This document shows positions 41,238 to 50,520 of a DNA stretch of 64,000 nucleotides, piece after piece. The DNA is from Methylotenera sp965234545. GTDB lineage: Bacteria > Pseudomonadota > Gammaproteobacteria > Burkholderiales > Methylophilaceae. The translations under genes and the position numbers were made by a program. The DNA is taken from assembly GCA_965234545.1 (NCBI GenBank), contig OZ248348.1:744001-808000 (forward strand). Direction: 5' to 3'. The notes under the pieces are model-generated. The model made no database searches. It was not told the DNA's origin and worked only from the letters and a program-made list of their open reading frames with translations. The first letter of the stretch is position 1. Each line of letters starts with the position of its first letter.

Positions 41238-42238
41238 CATCCCCAGCGTAGCGAGGCCGTATGAACCGGGCTGTCCCAATGCCGTTTAATTTCATCGTCC
41301 AGTAGGCATAAACTGATGGAGGCGCCGGCCATGTCTAAGGCGGTGGTGTAATTGCCTACCAGTGAGCGTGAAATGCGCACGCCATGTTGCTTGAGTAATT
41401 TGGCGGCACTGTGATAAATCAAATACAACTCCATTAATGGCGTCGCGCCAAAACCGTTTATCAGCAGCAATGTTTCATGGTTTTCTGTCAGCGTTAAATT
41501 TTTTCGTTGCCAGTCTGCCAGTATGGCGTCTATGCAATCTTTGACTATGCTGTCAGCCTCTTGCATGCTTGCGCGACGACGACCGGGTTCGCCGTGTATG
41601 CCTACGCCCATTTCGATTTCATCCTCGCCTAGGGAAAACGTAGGGCGACCAGCGGCCGGCACCGTGCAGCTTGTTAATGCTACCCCTATGCTGGACGTGT
41701 GTTCGTTTACCTTGTCACCCAAGGCTTTGCACTGCGCAAGGCTGGCGCCGGTTTCAGCCAGGCTGCCTACGCACTTTTCCACGATGACCGTGCCTGCTAC
41801 GCCGCGGCGACCGGTGGTGTAGGTGCTGTTAACGACAGCGCAATCATCACTGGTGTAGACCGTGGCATTTTCCACGCTAAGCATCTCCGCCGCCATTTCA
41901 AAATTCATGACATCGCCGGCATAATTTTTTACAATAAATAACACCCCTTGATCGGTTGCCACCGACTCGGCGGCGGCTAACATTTGGTCTGGGGTAGGTG
42001 AGGTAAAGACATGCCCAGGGCATGCCGCATCCAGCATGCCGTAGCCTATGTAGCCAGCATGCAGTGGCTCATGGCCAGAGCCGCCACCAGAAATTAACGC
42101 CACTTTATTGACGGCTTGGTCTTTTCTGCATAAAAAATGCGGGTTTAAAGCCAGCTTAACGATGTCGGCGTGTGCTTCGGCAAAGCCGCTTAAGCTTTCA
42201 ACTAAAATACCGTCCACTTTGTTTATGAATTTTTTCAT
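41234..42238 (-). CDS. dhaK: dihydroxyacetone kinase subunit DhaK
   Basis: Substrate-binding subunit of dihydroxyacetone kinase. From the ATG at 42238 (GGGA six bases upstream) it begins MKKFINKVDGI, the classic DhaK N-terminus. GGGSGHEPLHAGYIG (near residue 50) lines the active site, and the His that binds dihydroxyacetone covalently is in GVGIHGEPGRRR. NYAGDVMNFEMAAEM is also conserved. 334 residues. It follows dhaL by 35 bases. In two-subunit systems phosphate usually comes from a PTS protein DhaM, which is not in the window. Confidence 0.95.
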   Translation of the reverse strand: MKKFINKVDGILVESLSGFAEAHADIVKLALNPHFLCRKDQAVNKVALISGGGSGHEPLHAGYIGYGMLDAACPGHVFTSPTPDQMLAAAESVATDQGVLFIVKNYAGDVMNFEMAAEMLSVENATVYTSDDCAVVNSTYTTGRRGVAGTVIVEKCVGSLAETGASLAQCKALGDKVNEHTSSIGVALTSCTVPAAGRPTFSLGEDEIEMGVGIHGEPGRRRASMQEADSIVKDCIDAILADWQRKNLTLTENHETLLLINGFGATPLMELYLIYHSAAKLLKQHGVRISRSLVGNYTTALDMAGASISLCLLDDEIKRHWDSPVHTASLRWGC

Positions 42239-42273
42239 TATGATTCCCAATTTTAAGGTGGCTAATGGTAGTT

Positions 42274-42927
42274 TTAAATGGTGGCATTAAGGGCTGCTTT
42301 AGCACTTAATACTTGCTGGCATACGGCAACAATCATTAATTGGCAACTTTTTGCACCGGGGTCTAAGTGGCCTATCGCGCGATCACCTAAGCCGGCAGCC
42401 CGTCCTTTGGTGGCAATGAGGTTTTGCGTGCTCAGTAAGCCGTCTTCAGCGGTTTTGATCAAGGCTAGGCAAATTTGACGGGTGTCGCGCTGTTGGCTTG
42501 CCATCAGGGTAAATTGCTGTGAGACTGGAATGAGCACGTCTAACATGGTTTTTTCGCCTAAGCCTGCTTTGCCTCGCTGCATGATGGCTTGTACGCCGGC
42601 GTCGAAAGCTAGCGCCGTATTGGCCAGAGTTTGATTTTCTGGCTGGGGCCATTGCTTGGCCATGCTGATAAAGAAGCTGGCCATTAATGGTCCGGACGCG
42701 CCACCTAAGGTACTGAGCAGCTTTAAGCCTATTTTGTTTAATGCCAGCGCCGCTGTTAATGGCGCTAATTCTTCCTGCATGGCAACGATGGCCTGCGCGC
42801 CACGCTTCATGTTGATGTAGTGGTCACCGTCGCCTATGGCTCGGTCTAGGGATTCCAAGCCGGCTTCATTGTCTAAAATGGCTTGCTCTATGGCTTTTGC
42901 AGCTAGCAAAATTGATGCGGTGTTCAT
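42274..42927 (-). CDS. dhaL: dihydroxyacetone kinase subunit DhaL (nucleotide-binding)
   Basis: ADP/ATP-carrying subunit. The metal-nucleotide motif is LDRAIGDGDHYINMKRGAQA at residues 26-45, containing the three aspartates that hold two Mg ions. Later blocks are STLGGASGPLMASFFISMA and AGLGEKTMLDVLIP, plus ATKGRAAGLGDRAIGHLDPGAKS, all typical. 217 residues, standard. It is the first gene of the dhaL-dhaK unit and is divergent from a two-component system across 126 bases. Confidence 0.95.
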   Translation of the reverse strand: MNTASILLAAKAIEQAILDNEAGLESLDRAIGDGDHYINMKRGAQAIVAMQEELAPLTAALALNKIGLKLLSTLGGASGPLMASFFISMAKQWPQPENQTLANTALAFDAGVQAIMQRGKAGLGEKTMLDVLIPVSQQFTLMASQQRDTRQICLALIKTAEDGLLSTQNLIATKGRAAGLGDRAIGHLDPGAKSCQLMIVAVCQQVLSAKAALNATI

Positions 42928-43053
42928 GACAGGCCTATTTGCAATGGTTTTTAGTGAATTTTACTATGTTGCTATTGGTTTAAACTTGTTAAACTCTACA
43001 CATGTTAAGTGGTCATTTCAACTGCCGTCATTAATGCAAAACTAGCCGTCTCC

Positions 43054-44382
43054 ATGAGTTTAAAATTCCGATTAAATCTATTGATCACCTTGCTATCACT
43101 GGCATTCATATTGGTGGTGGGCAGCATATTGGTCAATGACACGCGCACCTCTATTCGCGAGCGAGTCGAAGCCGCCAGTCGCGTCACCGTGCAATTGCTG
43201 GATACGGTGATCGTGAGCTCCGCGCTAAATCCAGAATACGGTCAAACCGATAAGGTGCTGCAAAGTTTTTTGCAATCCTTGGGTTACGTACGCAGCTCTC
43301 ACATAGAGCTTTACGACATCAGTGGTAATCTGCTGTACGTATCGCCGTCTTCAAGCTACAAAACCGATGTTCAAGTGCCAACTTGGTTTGCTAAATTGGT
43401 TCAGCCGCCAGTCGAGACGGTGGAGCGCAAAATACGCTATGGCACGCTGGTGGTTTCATCCAGTGCGGCCGGATCCATACGCGAAGCCTGGTCGGGTTTT
43501 AGGCAATTAATGTGGGTGGGGTTGTTTTTTTTCGTGCTGCTTAATTTGATGGTGTACGCTTTGTTAAGCCATTCCTTGAAGCCGATTAAACCTATATTGA
43601 CCTCGATTAACCGCATGGAACGGGGCGATTTAAGCACGCGCTTGCCAACCTTTACGCTGCCGGAATTCAATCGCATAGGCCATAGTTTGAACCGCATGGC
43701 CGAGTCTTTAGCCATGGAGCGCCAATTGGAAGAAAACCGTCAGCTTACCCAATTGATTCAAACCCACATTGAAGATGAGCGTCGCAGTTTAGCCAGGGAA
43801 TTGCATGATGAACTTGGTCAGTACGTCACGGCCATTAAAACCTTTGCGGTGGCAATAACCAACAAGGCCAAGGATAATTCGCCGGACATAGCGGCTAACG
43901 CGCAAACCATAGTGGGCGCAGCCAACCAAATTTACGAAGGCATGCACAGCATCATACGGCAGTTGCGCCCCGGTGCTTTAGACAATTTAGGTTTATCCGA
44001 AACCTTGCGCGATGCAATGCATTATTGGCAAACATTGCATGCCAACGTGCGTTTCGAATTAAAGTTAAACGGGCAATTAGACGATTTGGGCGAAAGCCTA
44101 AATATCAATGTTTACCGCATCGTCCAAGAATCCATTAACAATGCCTTAAAACACGCGCAAGCAAAGAGCATAGAAGTCAGTTTGACCTTGCTTGAAAACG
44201 AGTTGCAGTTGCTGATTAAGGACGATGGCGTAGGCATGAACTTGGCGTCAGTCGATCAATCTCAACATTTTGGACTGCTAGGCATACGCGAGCGCGTGCA
44301 GGGTTTTCACGGTAGTTTTAGTCTGCTATCTGAACCGAATCGCGGCACCGCAATCCATATCAACATTCCGCGGGCCAGTTAG
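43054..44382 (+). CDS. sensor histidine kinase, NarX/UhpB type (HisKA_3)
   Basis: From the ATG at 43054: first membrane helix at about residues 8-25, a periplasmic sensor of about 130 residues (SHIELYDISGNLLYVSPSS), second helix near 160, and HAMP (PIKPILTSINRMERGDLSTRL). The HisKA_3 phosphoacceptor His is in RRSLARELHDELGQYV. The HATPase has RIVQESINNALKHAQA, IKDDGVGM and FGLLGIRERVQGFHG. The upstream GTG at 43009 would add 15 residues without a ribosome site. It is followed after 25 bases by its response regulator. Signal unknown; the neighbouring dha genes are a possible target by position only. Confidence 0.92.
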   Translation: MSLKFRLNLLITLLSLAFILVVGSILVNDTRTSIRERVEAASRVTVQLLDTVIVSSALNPEYGQTDKVLQSFLQSLGYVRSSHIELYDISGNLLYVSPSSSYKTDVQVPTWFAKLVQPPVETVERKIRYGTLVVSSSAAGSIREAWSGFRQLMWVGLFFFVLLNLMVYALLSHSLKPIKPILTSINRMERGDLSTRLPTFTLPEFNRIGHSLNRMAESLAMERQLEENRQLTQLIQTHIEDERRSLARELHDELGQYVTAIKTFAVAITNKAKDNSPDIAANAQTIVGAANQIYEGMHSIIRQLRPGALDNLGLSETLRDAMHYWQTLHANVRFELKLNGQLDDLGESLNINVYRIVQESINNALKHAQAKSIEVSLTLLENELQLLIKDDGVGMNLASVDQSQHFGLLGIRERVQGFHGSFSLLSEPNRGTAIHINIPRAS

Positions 44383-44407
44383 GCCGCTTTTAGTGAACGG
44401 GTAAAAA

Positions 44408-45046
44408 ATGAGCGTAATTAATGTGATGTTGGTGGACGACCATGCGGTAGTGCGCATGGGTTTCAAAATGTTACTGGAAACCGATGCGGACATTAAGGTG
44501 GTATGCGAAGCCGAAAGCGGCGAGCAAGCCATACAGCGCTACGTAGAATGCAAGCCGCATGTGGTGGTCATGGATATCACCATGCCGGGTATAGGTGGCT
44601 TGGAAGCCATAGAGCGCATCTTAGCCAAAGACAGTGCGGCAAAAATACTGGTGCTATCTGCCCATGAGGATTCGGTGCATCCCAAACGCGTGCTCAATGC
44701 CGGTGCCATGGGTTATTTAACTAAACGCAGTGCAGCCGAGGAGATGATTAAAGCAATACGGGTGGTGGCCAGTGGCAAGAAGTACTTGGAGGCTGGCGTG
44801 GCTCAGCAAATGGCCATACAGCAATTGTCTGGCGATCAAAATCCAGTGGACGTGTTGTCTCCCAGAGAGTTTGAGGTGTTCATGGCCTTGGCTAAAGGTA
44901 AAACCACCAATGAGATTGCCGAAACCTTATTTTTAAGCCCGCGTACGGTAGGCACCCATCTATACAACATCAAGCAGAAGTTAAATGCAAACAACTCGGC
45001 GGAAATTGCCTTGATTGCCATGCGTAGCGGTTTATTGGAAGCCTAG
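44408..45046 (+). CDS. NarL/FixJ family response regulator
   Basis: 212 residues. The receiver domain has the acidic pair at residues 10-11 (LVDDHAVV), phospho-acceptor Asp56 in VVVMDITMPG and Lys in YLTKRSAAEEM. The C-terminal LuxR-type helix-turn-helix is LSPREFEVFMALAKGKTTNEIAETLFLSPRTVGTHLYNIKQKL. UvrY/GacA-like in layout. It is partnered with the histidine kinase just upstream and convergent with the EamA gene, which starts its stop codon 6 bases away. Confidence 0.93.
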   Translation: MSVINVMLVDDHAVVRMGFKMLLETDADIKVVCEAESGEQAIQRYVECKPHVVVMDITMPGIGGLEAIERILAKDSAAKILVLSAHEDSVHPKRVLNAGAMGYLTKRSAAEEMIKAIRVVASGKKYLEAGVAQQMAIQQLSGDQNPVDVLSPREFEVFMALAKGKTTNEIAETLFLSPRTVGTHLYNIKQKLNANNSAEIALIAMRSGLLEA

Positions 45047-45052
45047 TAAGGG

Positions 45053-45982
45053 TTAGGCGACTTTGTTGCGTAGGCTGATGAGTCCGCTTAACACTATCAG
45101 GGCTATGGCTAGGCAATCGCTAATGCTTAACTGCTCTCCCCACCACAACACCCCAAATAGGCTCGCTAACACCACCGTGGTGTAAGCTAAGCTGGCCACT
45201 ACCAGCGTGTCGCCAGTGCGATAAGCCCTTGTCATGGCTAATTGGGCAACGGTGGCCGTGGCTCCCAAGCCGATTAAGAGTGGCACGTCTTGCCAATTCA
45301 AGCGATGAAATCCACCCAATAGCTCGCTGCTCATGCCCTCTAAGCGTTGGAGTTGCGGCGCCATCAGCATCCACAATCCGGCCAATACGGTAGACACCAA
45401 GGTGAAATAAAACACCGTGCGGGTGTCCGGTTCCTTTTGTTGCCCCAATTGTTTGACGTGCACATAGGCCCAAGCAGCGCCTAGCCCAGACAGTAAGCCT
45501 AGGCTGCCGGCCAAGGCGTTACCGCTGTTTAAAGTGGGTTTTAGCAGCAAGCTGACGCCAATAAAGCCAATGATGAGCGCTAATAGCAGCGCTCTTTTGA
45601 GTGGTTCCTGCAATAAAAAAGGCGACAATAAGGCGAGGAATAAAGGCGAGGTGTAATTAAGCGTCATGGCGGTCGCGAGCGGCAAGTGTACGATGGCATA
45701 AAAAAATAACACCAAGGAGGCGAAGCCAACCAGCGCGCGTGCAATCTGCTTAAAAAGTACCGGTGTGGCTAAGCTTATTTTTTGACTGCGTAAGTATAAG
45801 TATATTGTGATTAAGCCAAATAAAGAGCGGTAAAACACCAGTTCGCTGCTGCTGAATTTTGTCGCTCCCAGCTTAACCAATGCGCCCATTAGCGCAAAGC
45901 CAAGAGCAGCAAGCAGCATCCATAGACTGCCTAGATTGGGCATGGTATGGAGGTGTAATCGAAAAGCTTTGATTTTATGCAT
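45053..45982 (-). CDS. EamA/DMT family transporter
   Basis: 309 residues with ten predicted helices in two five-helix repeats. The first is WMLLAALGFALMGALVKLGA; the family sequence FSSSELVFYRSLFGLI follows, then TAMTLNYTSPLFLALLSPFLLQE and, in the second half, LVVASLAYTTVVLASLFGVLWWGE. These are drug/metabolite exporters of unknown substrate. An ATG at 45943 is an alternative start directly before the first helix. No operon partner. It is divergent from argD across about 260 bases. Confidence 0.88.
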   Translation of the reverse strand: MHKIKAFRLHLHTMPNLGSLWMLLAALGFALMGALVKLGATKFSSSELVFYRSLFGLITIYLYLRSQKISLATPVLFKQIARALVGFASLVLFFYAIVHLPLATAMTLNYTSPLFLALLSPFLLQEPLKRALLLALIIGFIGVSLLLKPTLNSGNALAGSLGLLSGLGAAWAYVHVKQLGQQKEPDTRTVFYFTLVSTVLAGLWMLMAPQLQRLEGMSSELLGGFHRLNWQDVPLLIGLGATATVAQLAMTRAYRTGDTLVVASLAYTTVVLASLFGVLWWGEQLSISDCLAIALIVLSGLISLRNKVA

Positions 45983-46178
45983 GGATTTTGTGCGCTAAGC
46001 CACTGTTTTTAATATGCTAGCCAGCTAGACTACAGCTTGCCAAATACGGGGTTTTCAGATAATCTCACACTTATTATTTTACGTGTATTTATGAATGCAA
46101 TGGTGCTTGCTTTAAAGCGATCGCTAGTGATTATAAATTCAGGTTGTGGCCCATACCCAAACCACACACTTCAGTCCC

Positions 46179-46203
46179 AACGGCGGCATTGGTCGCCGTT
46201 TTT
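46179..46203 (+). terminator. terminator-like hairpin in the argD leader (possible attenuator)
   Basis: AACGGCG (46179-46185), an 8-base loop, CGCCGTT (46194-46200) and a run of five T (46199-46203), 38 bases before the argD ATG. A possible promoter -10, TATAAA, lies near 46133. A short TGTGG/CCACA stem precedes the hairpin. It either ends a short leader transcript or attenuates argD; no gene lies upstream on this strand for it to terminate. Confidence 0.55.
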
Positions 46204-46241
46204 CATTATTGTTTTGGGTTAATTTTTTATTAAAGAGTGCT

Positions 46242-47423
46242 ATGTCAGATCACTTAATGAACACCTATATGCGTCAGCCGGTCACCTTTACCAAAGGCGA
46301 GGGGGTGTGGCTGTGGGACACGACTGGAGAAAAATACTTGGACGCCTTGGCAGGGGTTGCGGTAAATGGCTTAGGCCATGCGCACCCTAAACTGGTTGCG
46401 GCCATTAGTGAGCAGGCCGCCAAGCTCATACACGTATCGAATATCTACCAGATTGCCGAACAGGACGCCTTGGCCGATAAGTTGTGCGCTATCTCGGGCA
46501 TGGATAAGGTGTTTTTTTGCAATTCCGGTTGCGAAGCCAATGAAGCCAGTATCAAGTTGGCTAGGCTTTATGGGCACAACAAAGGCATTAGCAGCCCAGA
46601 AATTATTGTGATGGACAAGTCCTTTCACGGACGCACCATGGCGACTTTGTCGGCAACCGGCAATCGCAAGGTGCAAGCTGGCTTTGAGCCCTTGGTCAGC
46701 GGTTTTATACGTGTGCCTTACGATGACGTCGATGCGGTTAAGCAAGTGGCCAGTAGCAACCCTAATGTGGTGGCCATATTGGTTGAGCCGGTGCAGGGCG
46801 AAGGCGGCATCAATATTCCTAAAGACAGCAGTGCCTATTTGGAAACCTTGCGGCAAATTTGCGATGCCCACGGCTGGCTGCTCATGGTCGATGAAGTGCA
46901 AACGGGCATAGGTCGGACCGGCACTTGGTTTGCTTACCAACACACGGCGATTATGCCGGATGTCATGAGTTTAGCTAAAGGCCTGGGTTCCGGTGTGCCG
47001 ATAGGCGCATGCTTGGCCAGGGGAAAAGCGGCCGAGGTGTTTGTTTACGGTAAACACGGATCAACCTTTGGTGGCAACCCCTTAGCCTGTGCGGCCGGCT
47101 TGGCGACATTGGCGGCGATAGAAGATGAGGGCTTGTGTGCCCATGCGGAAAAAATGGGCGAGCTGATTAAATCGGGTTTCCAGGCAGCATTTGCTGACAC
47201 GCCGGCCGTCAAAGTGGTGCGTAATGCCGGCTTAATGATAGGGATAGAGCTGGATCGGCCTTGTGGGGAATTGGTTAAAATGGCCTTAGAAGCCAAATTG
47301 TTAATCAACGTCACGGCAGACAAGGTGGTACGATTGTTGCCGCCTTTGGTCATCAAGCATGACGAGGCGCAAGAATTGGTTGCGCGTTTGTCTGCCGTTA
47401 TAAAAGCATTTTTAAAACAATAA
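46242..47423 (+). CDS. argD: acetylornithine aminotransferase
   Basis: PLP enzyme converting N-acetylglutamate semialdehyde to N-acetylornithine. From the ATG at 46242 (393 residues) it begins MSDHLMNTYMRQPVTFTKGEG. Motifs: FFCNSGCEANEASIKLAR, FHGRTMATLSATGN, EPVQGEGGI, VDEVQTGIGRTG, and the PLP Lys in DVMSLAKGLGSGVPIGA followed by HGSTFGGNPLACAAG. The open frame upstream crosses the leader hairpin and is not used. First gene of argD-argF-argG, together converting acetylornithine onwards except for the deacetylation step (argE/argJ absent here). Confidence 0.95.
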   Translation: MSDHLMNTYMRQPVTFTKGEGVWLWDTTGEKYLDALAGVAVNGLGHAHPKLVAAISEQAAKLIHVSNIYQIAEQDALADKLCAISGMDKVFFCNSGCEANEASIKLARLYGHNKGISSPEIIVMDKSFHGRTMATLSATGNRKVQAGFEPLVSGFIRVPYDDVDAVKQVASSNPNVVAILVEPVQGEGGINIPKDSSAYLETLRQICDAHGWLLMVDEVQTGIGRTGTWFAYQHTAIMPDVMSLAKGLGSGVPIGACLARGKAAEVFVYGKHGSTFGGNPLACAAGLATLAAIEDEGLCAHAEKMGELIKSGFQAAFADTPAVKVVRNAGLMIGIELDRPCGELVKMALEAKLLINVTADKVVRLLPPLVIKHDEAQELVARLSAVIKAFLKQ

Positions 47424-47493
47424 GTTGTAATTAAAACTTAAATAATTAGGTTAAAAAATAGCAAGCGTTATTTGGAAGCAAAGCGGTAAACAT

Positions 47494-48408
47494 ATGTCAA
47501 TAAAACATTTTTTACAATTCAATGACTTATCTCGCGAAGAGTTGCTCTACGTGTTTGAGCGCACCCGCATCATTAAAAGTCAATTTAAGGCATACCAACA
47601 ATACTGGCCCTTGCAAGATCGCACCTTGGTCATGATCTTTGAAAAGGCCAGCACCCGTACCCGCTTGTCTTTTGAAGCCGGTATGCAGCAGTTAGGTGGC
47701 TCAGCTATTTACCTCAATACCCGTGATTCGCAATTGGGCCGTGGGGAACCAGTCGAAGACGCCGCGCAAGTGATCTCGCGCATGAGCGACATCGTTATGA
47801 TACGGACTTTTGAGCAAGAGATTATCGAGCGTTTTGCGGCGAATTCTCGTGTGCCAGTGGTCAATGGTTTAACCAATGAATACCATCCTTGCCAAATTTT
47901 GGCGGACATTTTTACCTTTATTGAACACCGCGGTTCCATCCAAGGTAAGACCGTGGCCTGGATAGGCGATAGCAACAACGTTTGCAATACCTGGCTGCAA
48001 GCCGCCGAGGTACTGGATTTTAATGTGCATGTTTCCACGCCACCGGGCTACGAAGTGGAGCCTGAGCGCGCCAATTTGTACGGTAACAACCATTTCGAAG
48101 TCTTTGCAGATCCTATGGATGCGGCCAGAGGCGCACATTTGGTTACCACTGACGTTTGGACCAGCATGGGCTTTGAGGCAGAAAACGAAGAGCGCTTGCG
48201 TGACTTTGTGGATTGGCAGGTCGACGCCGACATGATGCAAGTGGCAGCTGAAGACGCTTTGTTTATGCATTGCCTACCGGCGCACCGCGGCGAGGAAGTG
48301 TCCGCTGAAGTGATAGACGGCCGTCAATCGGTGGTTTGGGACGAGGCAGAGAATCGCTTGCACGTGCAAAAAGCATTAATGGAATATTTATTATTAGGAA
48401 AAGTTTAA
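47494..48408 (+). CDS. argF: ornithine carbamoyltransferase
   Basis: Forms citrulline from ornithine and carbamoyl phosphate. The carbamoyl-phosphate site is FEKASTRTRLSFEAGM near residues 50-65; ARGAHLVTTDVW, NEYHPCQILADI and the ornithine-side MHCLPAHRGEEVS are present. 304 residues, standard. The gap from argD is 70 bases, and argG starts 3 bases after its stop, so the pair argF-argG is tightly coupled. Confidence 0.97.
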   Translation: MSIKHFLQFNDLSREELLYVFERTRIIKSQFKAYQQYWPLQDRTLVMIFEKASTRTRLSFEAGMQQLGGSAIYLNTRDSQLGRGEPVEDAAQVISRMSDIVMIRTFEQEIIERFAANSRVPVVNGLTNEYHPCQILADIFTFIEHRGSIQGKTVAWIGDSNNVCNTWLQAAEVLDFNVHVSTPPGYEVEPERANLYGNNHFEVFADPMDAARGAHLVTTDVWTSMGFEAENEERLRDFVDWQVDADMMQVAAEDALFMHCLPAHRGEEVSAEVIDGRQSVVWDEAENRLHVQKALMEYLLLGKV

Positions 48409-48411
48409 GCA

Positions 48412-49647
48412 ATGAGCACAGTTAAAAAAGACATTAAAAAAGTGGTGTTAGCCTATTCAGGCGGCTTGGATACCTCGGTTATTCTGAAGTGGTTGCAAGA
48501 CGAATACCAATGCGAAGTGGTGACCTTCACCGCAGACCTAGGGCAAGGTGAAGAGCTGGAGCCAGCAAGGGCTAAGGCCACGGCAGCAGGCGTCAAAGAG
48601 ATTTACATAGACGATTGCCGTGAAGAATTTGTGCGTGACTTTGTCTTTCCTATGTTCAGAGCCAATACCGTGTACGAAGGCGAATACCTATTGGGCACCT
48701 CCATTGCGCGTCCATTGATCGCCAAGCGCCTCATTGAAATCGCTGCCGAAACTAATGCGGACGCCATCTCACATGGCGCCACCGGCAAGGGTAACGACCA
48801 AGTGCGCTTTGAGTTGGGTGCCTACGCCTTAAATCCAAATATACAAATCATTGCGCCATGGCGTGAGTGGGATTTATTGAGCCGTGAAAAATTGATGGCC
48901 TACGCGGAAAAGCACGGCATTCCAGTCGACATGAAGCACAAACAAGGTGGCAGTCCATACAGCATGGATGCCAATTTATTGCATATTTCCTACGAAGGCC
49001 GTCACCTGGAAGACCCGGCTGCCGAGGCAGAAGAGTCGATGTGGCGTTGGAGCGTGAGCCCAGAAAAAGCACCGGATGCCGCCGAGTATTTGGATATTGA
49101 GTACGTGAATGGCGACCCGGTGAGCTTGAATGGCGAAGCCATGAAGCCTAATGCCATATTGGCCCACCTTAATAAAATGGGCGGCAAGCACGGCATAGGC
49201 CGTTTGGATTTAGTGGAAAATCGCTACGTCGGCATGAAGTCTCGTGGTTGTTATGAAACACCGGGCGGCACCATATTATTAAAAGCGCACCGTGCCATTG
49301 AATCCATCACTTTAGATCGTGAAGTGGCGCACTTAAAAGACGATTTAATGCCACGCTATGCCAGCATGATTTATAACGGCTATTGGTGGAGTCCAGAGCG
49401 CATTGCCTTGCAAACCTTGATAGACCACACACAAGCCGTGGTGAACGGCTGGGTGCGCGTTAAGTTATATAAAGGCAATGTGATCGTCACGGGCCGTGAT
49501 AGCAAAACCAACTCCTTATTTGATTCGACTATTGCTACTTTTGAAGACGACAAAGGCGCTTACGACCAAAAAGACGCCGGTGGTTTTATTAAATTGAATG
49601 CCTTGCGCTTACGCATAGCGGCCAATTTAAAACTTAGGCAAAAGTAA
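48412..49647 (+). CDS. argG: argininosuccinate synthase
   Basis: Joins citrulline and aspartate using ATP. The P-loop is VLAYSGGLDTSVILKWL at residues 12-28. HGATGKGNDQVRFELG, PYSMDANLLHISYEGRHLEDP and MKSRGCYETPGGTILL are all argininosuccinate synthase blocks. 411 residues, type 1 length. No argH in the window. An 81-base gap with only weak stem potential precedes the SpoU methyltransferase gene. Confidence 0.97.
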   Translation: MSTVKKDIKKVVLAYSGGLDTSVILKWLQDEYQCEVVTFTADLGQGEELEPARAKATAAGVKEIYIDDCREEFVRDFVFPMFRANTVYEGEYLLGTSIARPLIAKRLIEIAAETNADAISHGATGKGNDQVRFELGAYALNPNIQIIAPWREWDLLSREKLMAYAEKHGIPVDMKHKQGGSPYSMDANLLHISYEGRHLEDPAAEAEESMWRWSVSPEKAPDAAEYLDIEYVNGDPVSLNGEAMKPNAILAHLNKMGGKHGIGRLDLVENRYVGMKSRGCYETPGGTILLKAHRAIESITLDREVAHLKDDLMPRYASMIYNGYWWSPERIALQTLIDHTQAVVNGWVRVKLYKGNVIVTGRDSKTNSLFDSTIATFEDDKGAYDQKDAGGFIKLNALRLRIAANLKLRQK

Positions 49648-49728
49648 TCATCAAGCACCCGGCGCTTGTTCTGCGAACTTAGGCGTGGAGCAGGCGCTTT
49701 TTCTTAAGACACCATAGGTGAGCACCGC

Positions 49729-50520
49729 ATGTCTTTTAAGCACATCGTTTCGCGTGATAATCCGGTTTTTAAGCAGTTAAAAAGATTGGCCGATAACGCC
49801 AGGGAAAGACGCAGCGAAGGGCTGACCTTGCTGGATGGGGTGCACCTTATTGAAGATTACCTGGCGGCGTTTGGTGAGCCCGAGCTGGTCATTATTCCAG
49901 AAGGGCAAAGTAGCGTGGAAGCCACCGGTTTAATGCAAAGCTTGGAGCACCTGGATACCATTATGCTGCCCACGCTGATGTTTGCTGAACTCAGTCCGGT
50001 AGTGAGCTCCACCGGCATACTGGCCATGGTCAAGATTCAACAGTTAGCCTTAGCCGATCAACCCAATTTTGTCTTGATGTTGGAAGACATACAGGACCCA
50101 GGTAATCTTGGTAGCATGCTGCGCACTGCCGCCGCTGCTGGGGTGGAAGCGGTCTATTTAAGCAGCAGTTGCACCGACCCCTGGTCACCTAAAGCCTTAC
50201 GTGGTGGGCAGGGTGCGCAATTCGTGCTGGCCATGCAAACGCGAGCTGACATAGTCGCTGAGCTAGAACGATTTAACGGTGACAGCTATGCCACCGCCAT
50301 GAATGGCGAGTCTTTGTACAGCCAAGACTTGCGAGGCGCTTGCGCCTTTGTGTTTGGCAATGAGGGGGCGGGGCTACGTAAAGACACCATGGCAGCAGCC
50401 AGTAAGCGGGTGACCATTCCCATGGCGCAAGGGCAGTTAGGTCGAATAGAATCGCTCAATGCCGCCGCCGCAGCGGCAGTATGTTTATTTGAGCGCAGAC
50501 GGCAGCAGCTTAGCCACTAA
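49729..50520 (+). CDS. SpoU/TrmH family RNA 2'-O-methyltransferase
   Basis: 263 residues. An N-terminal substrate-binding domain (FKQLKRLADNARERRSEGLTLLDGVHLIEDYL) precedes the SPOUT knot. Motif 1 is LEDIQDPGNLGSMLRTAAAAGV with the catalytic Arg in MLRTA, motif 2 is FVFGNEGAGLRKDT, and motif 3 is IPMAQGQLGRIESLNAAAAAAVCLFE, where the usual SLNVSVA is SLNAAAA. This is RlmB-like in layout, but related TrmH proteins with the same N-domain have other targets, so the modified nucleotide is not assigned. Convergent with hslO, sharing 4 bases. Confidence 0.9.
   Translation: MSFKHIVSRDNPVFKQLKRLADNARERRSEGLTLLDGVHLIEDYLAAFGEPELVIIPEGQSSVEATGLMQSLEHLDTIMLPTLMFAELSPVVSSTGILAMVKIQQLALADQPNFVLMLEDIQDPGNLGSMLRTAAAAGVEAVYLSSSCTDPWSPKALRGGQGAQFVLAMQTRADIVAELERFNGDSYATAMNGESLYSQDLRGACAFVFGNEGAGLRKDTMAAASKRVTIPMAQGQLGRIESLNAAAAAAVCLFERRRQQLSH

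Noticed and set aside
42978..42994. GTTTAA-N5-TTAAAC dyad between dhaL and the sensor kinase
   Set aside because: Short and AT-rich; a match of this size is common by chance and no factor fits.
49648..49728. Possible terminator after argG
   Set aside because: Only interrupted AAGC/GCTT pairing with a very large loop; not convincing.
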